Assembly (NCBI GenBank): GCA_051955535.1
Contig: JBQCGP010000093.1
Span: 1 to 21,638, forward strand
Reading direction: 5' to 3'
Length of the DNA stretch: 21,638 nt
Origin: 13-2-20CM-68-14 sp051955535
Lineage (GTDB): Bacteria; Actinomycetota; Thermoleophilia; Gaiellales; Gaiellaceae
Shown here: positions 8,440-15,742 of the stretch, one piece after another
How positions within the stretch are numbered: the first letter of the stretch is position 1
Layout of the letters: each line of letters opens with the position of its first letter
Notes under the pieces: model-generated
Told to the model about the DNA's origin: nothing
Seen by the model: only the letters and a program-made list of their open reading frames with translations
Databases searched by the model: none
Translations under genes and position numbers: made by a program

Positions 8440-8468
8440 GGTTTACCGGGTCCGGCGCGATACGTCAA
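8440..8468 (-). promoter_or_regulatory. sigma70-type promoter of the M14 exoprotein
   Basis: On the minus strand, TTGACG (8463-8468) and TAAACC (8440-8445) are separated by 17 nt. The predicted transcript start near 8433 leaves a leader of about 27 nt containing the AAGGGGGG ribosome site. Confidence 0.6.
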
Positions 8469-8469
8469 G

Positions 8470-8497
8470 TTGCGCAGCCCGGCGTGACTCCTAAGCT
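8470..8497 (+). promoter_or_regulatory. putative promoter for a leaderless transcript of the 8504 gene
   Basis: TTGCGC (8470-8475), a 16-nt spacer, and TAAGCT (8492-8497), ending 6 nt before the ATG at 8504. It is nested back-to-back with the opposite-strand promoter; the two -35 regions are adjacent, so shared regulation is possible. Confidence 0.5.
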
Positions 8498-8503
8498 GGG
8501 GCC

Positions 8504-9157
8504 ATGTCCTTTGCGGCCAGGTTCCGGCGACAGCTCGTCGTGGCGGGCGTCGTCGTTGCGGCAGCAACAGTCGCGGCCGTGGCCGTCCCGCGCGGCGGCA
8601 ACACCGCGCAGCTCCGCGCCGGCGCCGAGGCGGAGGAGGAGCACGAGGCCACGCGCGTGATCCACGGTGCGGTCTGCGGTTTCGAGCGCTGGCCGGTCAA
8701 GACGCTCTCCGATCCGCAGGCTCGCGAGGTCGACTACACGCCGCGCCCGGCGACGGTTCGCTACCTTGGCTCGCTGCCAGCACGGCCCGGCGGCCAGGAC
8801 TCACGCGGGCCGCTCGAGAAGCGAACGTTCGCCGTCCAGGCGCGGCTCGTCGGCGTCAAGCGTGAGGAGGATTCCGACTACCACCTGATCATCGCCGCGG
8901 GCGGCGCGACGATGATCGCCGAGATGCCGCTGGTGGGCTGTACCGCCGGTGCCCAGCACCGCTACGCGATGGCGGCGGTGCGCACCGAGCTCGAGCGTGG
9001 GTTCGGCGGCCCCATCGGCAGCTCGTGGATCCACCCGAACCTGCGAGTGCGGCTCACGGGCGTGCTCTTCTTCGACTTCCCGCACGGCCAGTCCGGCCAC
9101 GCGCGCAATTACGCGGAGCTGCACCCGGTGATCGGCTTCCGCGTGTTCGTTCGCTGA
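8504..9157 (+). CDS. exported protein of unknown function with C-terminal HGQxGxxxNxxELHPV motif
   Basis: 217 residues. The N-terminus (basic FRRQ, then LVVAGVVVAAATVAAVAV) is a signal peptide or single membrane anchor, followed by an acidic linker (EAEEEHE). The folded part contains VDYTPRPATVRYLGSLPA, an internal VQARLVGVKREEDSDYHLII strand region, and a striking C-terminal FFDFPHGQSGHARNYAELHPVIGF. Similar endings (HGQxGxAxNxxELHPV) occur, as I recall, in small uncharacterised exported proteins. The His, Asn and Glu residues could be catalytic or metal-binding, but that is speculation. The promoter -10 lies 6 nt before the ATG and there is no Shine-Dalgarno, so translation is probably leaderless. 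It is divergent from the M14 exoprotein and sits upstream of, but is probably transcribed separately from, the choice-of-anchor L gene. Confidence 0.85.
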   Translation: MSFAARFRRQLVVAGVVVAAATVAAVAVPRGGNTAQLRAGAEAEEEHEATRVIHGAVCGFERWPVKTLSDPQAREVDYTPRPATVRYLGSLPARPGGQDSRGPLEKRTFAVQARLVGVKREEDSDYHLIIAAGGATMIAEMPLVGCTAGAQHRYAMAAVRTELERGFGGPIGSSWIHPNLRVRLTGVLFFDFPHGQSGHARNYAELHPVIGFRVFVR

Positions 9158-9170
9158 CGCGAAAACGCTC

Positions 9171-9199
9171 TTGTAATCGTTGAAACGAGTGTGTACCGT
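9171..9199 (+). promoter_or_regulatory. putative promoter of the choice-of-anchor L gene
   Basis: TTGTAA (9171-9176), a 17-nt spacer, and TACCGT (9194-9199). The predicted start near 9206 gives a leader of about 70 nt before ATG 9277. Confidence 0.45.
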
Positions 9200-9250
9200 C
9201 GAGACCGTAGGTGCGAATGCGGCCTCGCGTGGTGGAGGGCTTGGCGGCAG

Positions 9251-9272
9251 CCCCTTAGCAGGAAAGGGGAGG
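9251..9272 (+). promoter_or_regulatory. Shine-Dalgarno inside a leader hairpin
   Basis: CCCCTT (9251-9256) can pair with AAGGGG (9264-9269) across a 7-nt loop. The right arm is part of the ribosome site AAAGGGGAGG (9263-9272), which sits 4 nt before ATG 9277. Folding would hide the site. I could not match the rest of the leader to a known riboswitch class. Confidence 0.5.
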
Positions 9273-9276
9273 CACC

Positions 9277-11457
9277 ATGTTTGGGAGTGGGAGGCGGTTT
9301 GCGATCTTCGCCGCAGCAGCAGCGTGCTCGCTGGCCTGCGCAGGGTTGGCCGGGGCGGAGCGGCCTGTCGAGCCCGGCGGATCGCCGGTGGCTGTGGACG
9401 GCTTAGTCGTTCAGGACTTGGACCACGGAACAACCGCACAACAGATGGCGCAGTCACTCGTCGGAGGCGGGGTGACGATCTCGAACGTCACGTACACCGG
9501 GACCAACAATGCCGCCGGAGCATTCACCGACACTGGGCCCGGCAGCGTAGTCGGCTTCAACGACGGAATCGTGCTGGGCACGGGCAGCGTCCAGACGACG
9601 GCGACCGCGAAGGGCGTCGAAGGGCCGAATCAGTTCGACGACAACACGACCATAAACGGCTCGCCGGGCGATCCGGACCTGGACACGCTCTCCGGGACGA
9701 CGACCTTCGACGCAGCGGTCTTGCAGTTCGACTTCGTTCCGCAATTCTCGACCGTTCAGTTCACGTACGTCTTCTCGTCGGACGAATACAACGAGTTCGC
9801 GAACTCGGCCTTCAACGACACCTTTGCGTTCTTGATCAACGGCCAGAACTGTGCGCTGGTCCCGGGCACGAACACGCCTGTCGGCGTCAACACGATCAAC
9901 GGTGGAAACCCATTCGGAACCAACGCGCAGAACCCGAACCTGTTCCGCAACAACGATCTGGATGACGGCGGGGGCAGCATCAACACGGAGATGGACGGCC
10001 TAACCGTCGTGTTGACCTGTAACGCGACCGTCAACCCAGGAGTGACCAATCACTTGAAGCTGGCTATCGCCGATGGGAGCGACTCCATCCTCGACTCGAA
10101 CGTCTTCATCCAGGCGGGGAGCCTCGTCAGCGGCACGCAGATCGCTACGTCGCTCTCGGGCGGCGGACAATCGGGAGCGACGATTACCGTGCCGGCCGGA
10201 ACGTCGGTCACCGATCAGGCGACGCTTTCGGGCGTCAACTCCGGGACTGCCGGCGGCACGGTGACTTACACGGTCTACCAAGGGCCAGGTTGTTCGACCG
10301 TCTACGCAAACGCAGGAACGAAGACGGTGATGAACGGCGGCGTGCCTGCTTCCGATGCAGTGCCGTTGAACACTGCCGGGACGTACAACTGGGTTGCGAG
10401 CTACAGCGGCGACGCCGCGAACAACCCATCAACGACCAACTGCGGTGACGAGGTGGCGACAGTGACGGCGGGGCCGGCCGCGACCACCTTGACGGTGAGC
10501 CCGGCGACTGGCGACTTTGCCGATGCGACGACGGTCTCGGCCGTGCTCACCAAGACGAGCGACTCGAGCCCGGTTGCGGGCAAGTCGGTGACGTTGACCC
10601 TGAACGGAGCCGAGAACTGCACGGCGACCACGGACGCTACGGGCAAAGCGAGCTGCCCGATCACGCCCGGCGAGGCGGCCGGGACGTACACGTTGGCGGG
10701 CTCGTTCGCCGCAGACGCCGACTTTCTCGCCAGCACTGGCTCTGCGAACTTCATCGTCACGCTCGAGGAGACCGCGCTCTCCTACACGGGGGACACGACC
10801 GCGATCAATGGGCAAGCGATGACGCTGTCCGGGAAGCTGACGACCGACGATCCCGCGGCCGGCACGCCGCTCGGCGGGAAGTTGGTCACGTTCACGCTCG
10901 GGTCCGGCGCCACGGCCCAAACGTGTAGTGGAACGACGTTGGCCAACGGAACGGCTTCCTGCTCTATCCCGTCGGTGGCGCAGACGGCAGGTTCGGTCGC
11001 TGTGGCGGCAAGCTTCGCCGGCGACAGCTTCTACCTGCCGGCGTCGGCCTCCTCGACCGTTGACGTCGTCGCGGCAACGGCTGGGGGTGCGTTCGTGATC
11101 GGCGACAACTCCGCCGGGTCGCCGACGATCGGCAAGGCCGTGTATTTCTGGGGTAGTCAGTGGTCGAAAAACAACTCGCTCAGCGGCGGCCCCGCGCCTT
11201 CCGCGATGAAGGGGTTCGCCGATAGCCCGGTGAGCATCACTTGCGGATCGACCTGGACAACGCACCCCGGCAACAGCTCTTCACCGCCGGCGTCGATTCC
11301 CAACCAGATCGCGGTGATCGTCTCGAACAACGTCAGTAAGTCGGGATCCACGATCAGCGGGACGATCGTGCATATCGTGATCGTCCAGGTCGCCCCTGGC
11401 TACGGCCCCGCTCCGGGGCACGTCGGAATGGGAACGATCGTGGGCATGGTCTGCTGA
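9277..11457 (+). CDS. secreted choice-of-anchor L / Ig-like repeat protein
   Basis: 726 residues. Signal peptide 1-27 (FAIFAAAAACSLACAGLAGA). Residues about 45-285 match the choice-of-anchor L pattern: MAQSLVGGGVTISNVTYTG, the SDGIVLGTG-like segment FNDGIVLGTGSV, VLQFDFVP, FVFSSDEYNE-like FTYVFSSDEYNEFANS, DTFAFLINGQ, and KLAIADGSDSILDSNVFIQAGS. Three bacterial Ig-like repeats follow (about 300-398, 399-496, 497-594), each ending in an aromatic YSGD or FAGD-type strand. The last 130 residues are a separate Cys-containing domain of unknown type. There is no C-terminal LPXTG, PEP-CTERM or membrane helix, so the protein is probably released or bound non-covalently. The start is fixed by AAAGGGGAGG 4 nt upstream. 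An adhesin or surface-matrix role is likely from the family, not shown. Confidence 0.9.
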   Translation: MFGSGRRFAIFAAAAACSLACAGLAGAERPVEPGGSPVAVDGLVVQDLDHGTTAQQMAQSLVGGGVTISNVTYTGTNNAAGAFTDTGPGSVVGFNDGIVLGTGSVQTTATAKGVEGPNQFDDNTTINGSPGDPDLDTLSGTTTFDAAVLQFDFVPQFSTVQFTYVFSSDEYNEFANSAFNDTFAFLINGQNCALVPGTNTPVGVNTINGGNPFGTNAQNPNLFRNNDLDDGGGSINTEMDGLTVVLTCNATVNPGVTNHLKLAIADGSDSILDSNVFIQAGSLVSGTQIATSLSGGGQSGATITVPAGTSVTDQATLSGVNSGTAGGTVTYTVYQGPGCSTVYANAGTKTVMNGGVPASDAVPLNTAGTYNWVASYSGDAANNPSTTNCGDEVATVTAGPAATTLTVSPATGDFADATTVSAVLTKTSDSSPVAGKSVTLTLNGAENCTATTDATGKASCPITPGEAAGTYTLAGSFAADADFLASTGSANFIVTLEETALSYTGDTTAINGQAMTLSGKLTTDDPAAGTPLGGKLVTFTLGSGATAQTCSGTTLANGTASCSIPSVAQTAGSVAVAASFAGDSFYLPASASSTVDVVAATAGGAFVIGDNSAGSPTIGKAVYFWGSQWSKNNSLSGGPAPSAMKGFADSPVSITCGSTWTTHPGNSSSPPASIPNQIAVIVSNNVSKSGSTISGTIVHIVIVQVAPGYGPAPGHVGMGTIVGMVC

Positions 11458-11479
11458 ATCACCAGCGCAGGTAGGCAAC

Positions 11480-11506
11480 GGTGGGGGAGCGGATCGCTCC
11501 CCCACC
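11480..11506. terminator. bidirectional terminator hairpin between convergent genes
   Basis: A 12-bp perfect stem (GGTGGGGGAGCG at 11480-11491, partner 11495-11506) with a GAT loop lies 22 nt after the plus-strand stop and just beyond the minus-strand stop at 11513. Flanking T-runs are weak, so it may work as a strong GC hairpin in both directions. Confidence 0.7.
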
Positions 11507-11512
11507 ACCGTT

Positions 11513-12541
11513 CTAGAGCCGCAGCAGGTAGAAGCGCCAGAAGTCGTTCTGGATCGGTAGCACCTCGCAGCTCGCGAAGCCCGCTTCGGCGGTGTAGCGG
11601 CGGACTGTGTCCGGCCTCATCACCGTGCCGGTTCCGGCCGCGCCCGCGCCGACCATCCCGACCGGCAAGCAGTGGAAGACGCTGAAGCCGTAGTAGAGCC
11701 GCTCGATCTCGCCCGCCGGGGCGGTGAACGCCTCCTCCGTGCGCTCGTCGCCGATCAGGACGACGCCGCCGTCGGCGAGTAGGCCTCGCGCCGCCCGCAG
11801 GACGTCGACCGGGTACGACATGTCGTGGAGCGCTTCGAAGATAGTGACAAGGTCGTACCGGCCTTGCAGCCCGGCGTCGGCGGCGTCTCGCTCGTGGAAC
11901 GCGACGCGGTCCTCGACGCCCGAGCCGGCGAGGTTCTCCTGCGCGCGCTCGACCGACGGGGGGTCCGAGTCGATCCCGTCGACCTGCACCTTTGGGTACG
12001 CGCGAGCGAGTTCGATGCTCGAGCGCCCCTGCCCGCAGGCGACGTCAGCGACGCGCGCGGGCGGGTCGCCCTTGAGCCGTTCGTCCAGCTCCGGAACCGA
12101 GGGGAGCCACTCCTTGCCGAGCAGGTTCTCGAACAGCGACCTGCTGAAGCCGGCCTGAGCTTCGTGCAGGTTGTCGCCGTAATCGGCGTAGGGCACGCCG
12201 TCGCCCGTGCGGAAGGCCATGAGCAGGGAGTCGAGCGGACGCATCGCGCCCGCCAGTCCGCGCGCCAGCGGAGCGACGTAGTTGAGGCTGGAGGCATCGA
12301 GCAGGGCCTCGGCGTATCCCTCGGGCAGCCGGAAGCGCCGCTCATCGCCGTTCGGCTCGAGCTCGAGCAGCTCGCTCGCCGCCTGCTCCTCGAGCCACTC
12401 ACGCGCGTACCGCTCATGGATGCCCGCGGCCTCGGCCAGCTCGGACGAGGTCAGTGGCCCCTTTTCCGCCAGCGCCCGATACAGGCCGAGCTCGTCCCCC
12501 AGGTACACGGAGAACAGATCGAAAGCGCCGATCGCGTTCAT
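11513..12541 (-). CDS. SAM-dependent class I methyltransferase (translatable part after an in-frame TAG)
   Basis: 342 residues from ATG 12541. The N-terminal winged-helix segment (LGLYRALAEKGPLTSSELAEAAGIHERYAREWLEEQ) is typical of methyltransferases related to mycobacterial Rv2258c, followed by a Rossmann domain. SAM motif I is VADVACGQGRSS; the acidic ribose-binding residue lies in VDGIDSDPPS; DLVTIFEALHDM is motif IV; and GLLADGGVVLIGDE is the post-IV strand. The substrate is unknown. No Shine-Dalgarno precedes ATG 12541. In the same frame, ATG 12595 with a strong GGAGGAGG opens a 14-residue reading frame that ends in TAG (12551-12553), and three sense codons (R-L-F) then lead to ATG 12541. 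The conserved protein probably once began at 12595. It is divergent from the cyclase/AAA regulator. Confidence 0.88.
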   Translation of the reverse strand: MNAIGAFDLFSVYLGDELGLYRALAEKGPLTSSELAEAAGIHERYAREWLEEQAASELLELEPNGDERRFRLPEGYAEALLDASSLNYVAPLARGLAGAMRPLDSLLMAFRTGDGVPYADYGDNLHEAQAGFSRSLFENLLGKEWLPSVPELDERLKGDPPARVADVACGQGRSSIELARAYPKVQVDGIDSDPPSVERAQENLAGSGVEDRVAFHERDAADAGLQGRYDLVTIFEALHDMSYPVDVLRAARGLLADGGVVLIGDERTEEAFTAPAGEIERLYYGFSVFHCLPVGMVGAGAAGTGTVMRPDTVRRYTAEAGFASCEVLPIQNDFWRFYLLRL

Positions 12542-12550
12542 GAAGAGCCG

Positions 12551-12595
12551 CTAGACGAGCTCGTCGCGGCGGGTCGTTTCCTCGGCCGTGGCCAT
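12551..12595 (-). pseudogene. original 5' end of the methyltransferase, closed by amber codon
   Basis: ATG 12595 is preceded by GGAGGAGG (12602-12609) with a 6-nt spacer, the best ribosome site in the window. It encodes MATAEETTRRDELV and then TAG at 12551-12553, all in frame with the 342-residue methyltransferase. Possible readings are a recent nonsense mutation with re-initiation at 12541, amber readthrough, or a sequencing error. The alternative is a short leader peptide that translationally couples the downstream ORF. Confidence 0.65.
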
Positions 12596-12636
12596 TCGCT
12601 GCCTCCTCCGTGGTTTCGCCGATCTTCGCGGCTTCC

Positions 12637-12642
12637 TAGACT
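12637..12642 (+). promoter_or_regulatory. putative -10 box for leaderless cyclase/AAA transcript
   Basis: TAGACT ends 7 nt before ATG 12650, preceded by CC, and no Shine-Dalgarno is present. It matches the recurring leaderless pattern. Confidence 0.5.
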
Positions 12643-12649
12643 CGGGGCA

Positions 12650-15613
12650 ATGAGCACGTGTGCCGTCTGCGGTTACGAGGCCACCGAGCCCTTCAAGTTC
12701 TGCCCCGACTGCGGCGCCCCCGCCGCGCCGCCCACCGGTCAGGAGCAGCGCAAGGTGGTGACAGCCCTCTTCTGCGACGTTGTCGGATCGACATCGCTCG
12801 GGGAGTCGATCGATCCCGAGGCGCTGCGCGCTCTGCTCGCCCGCTACTTCGAGCGTATGAAAGAGGCTGTCGAACGGCACGGCGGCACGGTCGAGAAGTT
12901 CATCGGCGACGCGGTGGTGGCCATCTTCGGCATTCCCGTCACGCACGAGGACGACGCGCTACGCGCCTGCCGGGCCGCCGTCGAGATGCGCGAGACCTTC
13001 GCCGAGGTCGGCGTCGAGGGCCGGATCGGCATCAGCACCGGCGAGGTCGTCACCGGCACCGAAGAGCGCCTCGCGACCGGCGACGCAGTCAACATCGCCG
13101 CCCGCCTCCAGCAGGCCGCGGAGCCCGGCGAGGTCCTGCTCGCCGGCCCGACGCTCGAGCTCGTGCGCGACGCCGTCGAGGTCGATGCGCTCCAGGCGCT
13201 GGAGCTGAAGGGGAAGGCGCAGCCGGTCGAGGCCTTCCGCCTGATCGCGGCGCACGAGCCGGGCGACCGACCGTCCGACCGCCGCTTTGTCGGCCGCGAA
13301 CGAGAGCTCTCTCTCCTCGGCGAAGCGTGGGAGCGCGCGCTCGCGGCGGAGCGGTGCGAGTTGTTCACGGTCGTCGGCGAACCGGGAGTCGGAAAGTCGC
13401 GACTGGTCGCGGAGGCGATCGCGGCGACCGGTGCGCGTCTCGTCAGCGCGCGCTGCTTGCCGTACGGCGAAGGGATCACGTACTGGCCGGTCATCGAGGT
13501 GGTCAAGCAACTCGACGCTTTGCCGAGCGACCAGGCGGCCGCTGAGGCGATCCGATCGCTCCTCGGCGAGTCGGAAGGTGGGGCGTCCGCGGAAGAGATC
13601 GCCTGGGCCTTCCGCAAGCTGCTCGAAGAGCAGGCGCCGCTCGTCGCGATCTTCGACGACATCCAGTGGGGCGAGGAGACGTTCCTCGACCTGCTCGAGC
13701 ATGTCGCGTTGCTGTCGTCGGGCGCGACGATCCTGCTCGCCTGCACAGCGCGGGCCGAGCTCGTCGACCGCCGCCCGACGTGGCCGGTCGCGCTCCGGCT
13801 GGACCCGTTGCAGAAGACCGACGTCGACGACCTGATCGGCGAAGAAATCCCGCAGGAACTCCGAGAACGCATCGCGCAGGCGGCCGGAGGGAACCCGCTC
13901 TTCGTCGGGGAGATGCTCGCGATGGCAGATGAGGGCGACGGCGAGGTCACCGTCCCGCCGACACTTCGTGCGCTTCTCGCTGCCCGTCTGGACCAACTCG
14001 CGCCACCCGAGCGACAGACGCTCGAGCGCGGCGCGGTCGAGGGCGAGCTCTTCCACCGCGGCGCGGTCCAGGCGCTAGCGCCGGGGGAGAGCCAGGTGAC
14101 ACCCAGGCTCGCGACCCTCGTGCGCAAGGAGCTGATCCGCCCCGATCGGCCGGTGTTTCCGGGTGAAGACGGCTTTCGCTTCCGTCATTTGCTGATCAGG
14201 GACACCGCCTACGACGGACTGCCCAAATCCGCCCGCGCGGAGCTGCATGAACGGTTCGCGGTCTGGCTCGAGCAGCGCGGCTCGGAGCTGATCGAGCTCG
14301 ACGAGATCGTCGGCTACCACCTGGAGCAGGCCGCCGGCTACCGCCAGGAGCTCGGAAATCCCGAGCCGGCACTCGCCAAGCGGGCGGGGGAGAGGCTCGC
14401 GGCCGCCGGCAGGCGCGCCTTGTGGCGCGGCGACGACCGCGCCGCCGCTGCACTGCTCGAGCGTTCGCTCGCGCTGACGCGCCCGCTTCGGCCGGACGTC
14501 AATACGGAGCTCGACCTCGCGACCGCCTATCGGTTCGACAAGCCCGAACGCTGGGGGAGGATCGCCGATGGCGCAGCGGCCCGAGCCCATGAGGCAGGCG
14601 ACGAAACCGGCGAAGCGCTCGCCCGCGTGTTCGCCGGCCTCCACTACGCCATGGTCGGAGCGAATCCCGAGGAGCTCGAGATGCTTGCTCGCCGCGCACT
14701 ACCGCTGCTCGAGCGGGAGAACGACCACGCCGGCCTTGCCAAGGTCTGGTTTGCGATCTCAGTCGGCGTCGCGAGCCTCCGTGGCCAGTACGAGGAGATG
14801 TCGCAAGCTGCCGAGCAGGCGCTTCGGCACGCGCGGCTCGCCGGTCAGCAGCCACGACACTTGTTTGACCTCGAGGTCGCGCTCTACTGGGGCCCGCGGC
14901 CTGCGGACGACGCCCTGCGCACGCTCGATGCGTCGCTTCCTGCCAATCCTCCTCCTCGTTCGGCCCTGATCAGGAGCCTGCTGCTGGGAATGCTCGGGCG
15001 CTTCGACGAGGCGTGGCCGGCCGCACGCGACGCGGGCGCGCGCTGGCGCGAGGTGTCCGGCGTGGATGGGAGCCATCTGCTCGCCGACCTCGCGCGGTTC
15101 GAGGGCGACCACGAGTCGGCCGAGGCGTATCTCGCCCGCTTCTGCGATTGGGCCGAGGCGCACGGTCAGCGCTCGTACCTCTCGACCTACGCGCCGACGC
15201 GCGGCCGCTTCCTCTGGGCGCTGGGAAGATACGACGAGGCAGAGGCGCTGGCGCGGCTCGGCCGCGAGCTCGGGGACGAGCAGGACGCGGCGACGCAGGG
15301 GGTCTGGCGAGAGGTCGCCGCGCTGGTGCGGGCGAGCCGTGGCGACTACGAGGAGGGCGAACGCCTTGCGCGCGAGGCGGTCGCCATCAGCGCGCGAACT
15401 GACGCACCGCTCTGGCACGGCGATGCGCTCTACGACCTGGCGGAGGTCCTGCAGCTAGCCGGTCGGACCGACGAAGCAGCGGCCGCCTTAGAGCAAGCAC
15501 TGGAGCAGTACGAGCTCAAGCGCACCGTGCCTTTGGTCGAGCAGACGCGCGCTCGGCTGGCAGAACTACGGGGTGTAGGAGGGACTGTCCCCGAACGGGG
15601 ACTGTCTCAGTAG
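12650..15613 (+). CDS. zinc-ribbon / class III adenylate cyclase / AAA ATPase / TPR regulator
   Basis: 987 residues. A zinc ribbon (C4-x2-C7, C18-x2-C21) precedes a class III nucleotide cyclase domain (about 35-200) with every canonical residue: metal-binding D43 (FCDVVGST) and D87 (KFIGDAVVAIFG), adenine-selecting K83 and D145, and transition-state N148 and R152 (GDAVNIAARLQ). It should therefore make cAMP. An AAA/STAND ATPase domain follows with Walker A GEPGVGKS (243-250) and Walker B VAIFDDIQW (D336/D337), then helical TPR-like repeats (about 550-970). There is no membrane segment or DNA-binding domain. Proteins of this layout are common in high-GC Gram-positives and are thought to couple a STAND sensor to cAMP output. 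The start at ATG 12650 is set by the zinc ribbon and a -10 box 7 nt upstream. The last residues (GGTVPERGLSQ) are encoded by a REP-like palindrome. Confidence 0.93.
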   Translation: MSTCAVCGYEATEPFKFCPDCGAPAAPPTGQEQRKVVTALFCDVVGSTSLGESIDPEALRALLARYFERMKEAVERHGGTVEKFIGDAVVAIFGIPVTHEDDALRACRAAVEMRETFAEVGVEGRIGISTGEVVTGTEERLATGDAVNIAARLQQAAEPGEVLLAGPTLELVRDAVEVDALQALELKGKAQPVEAFRLIAAHEPGDRPSDRRFVGRERELSLLGEAWERALAAERCELFTVVGEPGVGKSRLVAEAIAATGARLVSARCLPYGEGITYWPVIEVVKQLDALPSDQAAAEAIRSLLGESEGGASAEEIAWAFRKLLEEQAPLVAIFDDIQWGEETFLDLLEHVALLSSGATILLACTARAELVDRRPTWPVALRLDPLQKTDVDDLIGEEIPQELRERIAQAAGGNPLFVGEMLAMADEGDGEVTVPPTLRALLAARLDQLAPPERQTLERGAVEGELFHRGAVQALAPGESQVTPRLATLVRKELIRPDRPVFPGEDGFRFRHLLIRDTAYDGLPKSARAELHERFAVWLEQRGSELIELDEIVGYHLEQAAGYRQELGNPEPALAKRAGERLAAAGRRALWRGDDRAAAALLERSLALTRPLRPDVNTELDLATAYRFDKPERWGRIADGAAARAHEAGDETGEALARVFAGLHYAMVGANPEELEMLARRALPLLERENDHAGLAKVWFAISVGVASLRGQYEEMSQAAEQALRHARLAGQQPRHLFDLEVALYWGPRPADDALRTLDASLPANPPPRSALIRSLLLGMLGRFDEAWPAARDAGARWREVSGVDGSHLLADLARFEGDHESAEAYLARFCDWAEAHGQRSYLSTYAPTRGRFLWALGRYDEAEALARLGRELGDEQDAATQGVWREVAALVRASRGDYEEGERLAREAVAISARTDAPLWHGDALYDLAEVLQLAGRTDEAAAALEQALEQYELKRTVPLVEQTRARLAELRGVGGTVPERGLSQ

Positions 15614-15724
15614 CCGAATCGAGCTCAGCGCCGGTCGAGCGACGCTAGGTAACCGATTCGACCCGAAGATCAGCAGCCCTACGAGGATCAACGAGACCGA
15701 CTCCGCGGGCTTAGGCCTGGTCAT
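15566..15724 (-). CDS. tiny TatA-like ORF, in frame after the peroxidase stop
   Basis: A 52-residue ORF from ATG 15724. Its core is a hydrophobic helix followed by LLIFGSNRLP, which aligns with LLVFGPKRLP of the TatA-like protein at 17843-18169; FG followed by (K/R)LP at the end of the membrane helix is the TatA hinge signature. The next residues (SVARPALSSIRLL) could form the amphipathic helix, and then the frame enters the REP-like palindrome (RQSPFGDSPSYTP). It lies in the same frame as the heme peroxidase, separated from its TAG only by six sense codons (ENQTQQ), so it could also be a readthrough tail. No good Shine-Dalgarno is visible. It overlaps the cyclase gene end on the opposite strand by 48 nt. 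It may be a degenerate TatA, a real short one, or a C-terminal anchor. Confidence 0.45.
   Translation of the reverse strand: MTRPKPAESVSLILVGLLIFGSNRLPSVARPALSSIRLLRQSPFGDSPSYTP
15581..15608. repeat. REP-like palindrome of a second type
   Basis: Contains GGGAC-T-GTCCC, then TCCCCG-AA-CGGGGA, then GACTGTC. The outer arms GACTGTCCCCG and CGGGGACTGTC pair at 10 of 11 positions around an AA loop. It resembles the RAYT-flanking palindromes in design (short GC arms with a one-base centre) but not in sequence. It encodes the C-termini of the plus-strand cyclase and the minus-strand TatA-like ORF. Confidence 0.65.
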
Positions 15725-15742
15725 TTGCTGCGTTTGGTTTTC

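Noticed and set aside
9200..9276. Known riboswitch (c-di-GMP-I type) in the choice-of-anchor L leader
   Set aside because: I could not find the conserved c-di-GMP-I core segments; only the SD-masking hairpin is supported.
11825..12649. Upstream 275-codon extension of the cyclase reading frame
   Set aside because: It is antisense to the methyltransferase and not protein-like; the zinc ribbon and the -10 box place the start at 12650.
12844..14127. 427-codon minus-strand ORF inside the cyclase/AAA gene
   Set aside because: Ser/Arg-rich shadow; the plus strand carries clear cyclase and Walker motifs.
15566..15724. Reading the small hydrophobic ORF as a PEP-CTERM sorting signal
   Set aside because: The P-A-E-S-x-S-L pattern is only loosely similar, and the FG..RLP hinge fits TatA better. 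No exosortase is visible, though a C-terminal anchor cannot be fully excluded.
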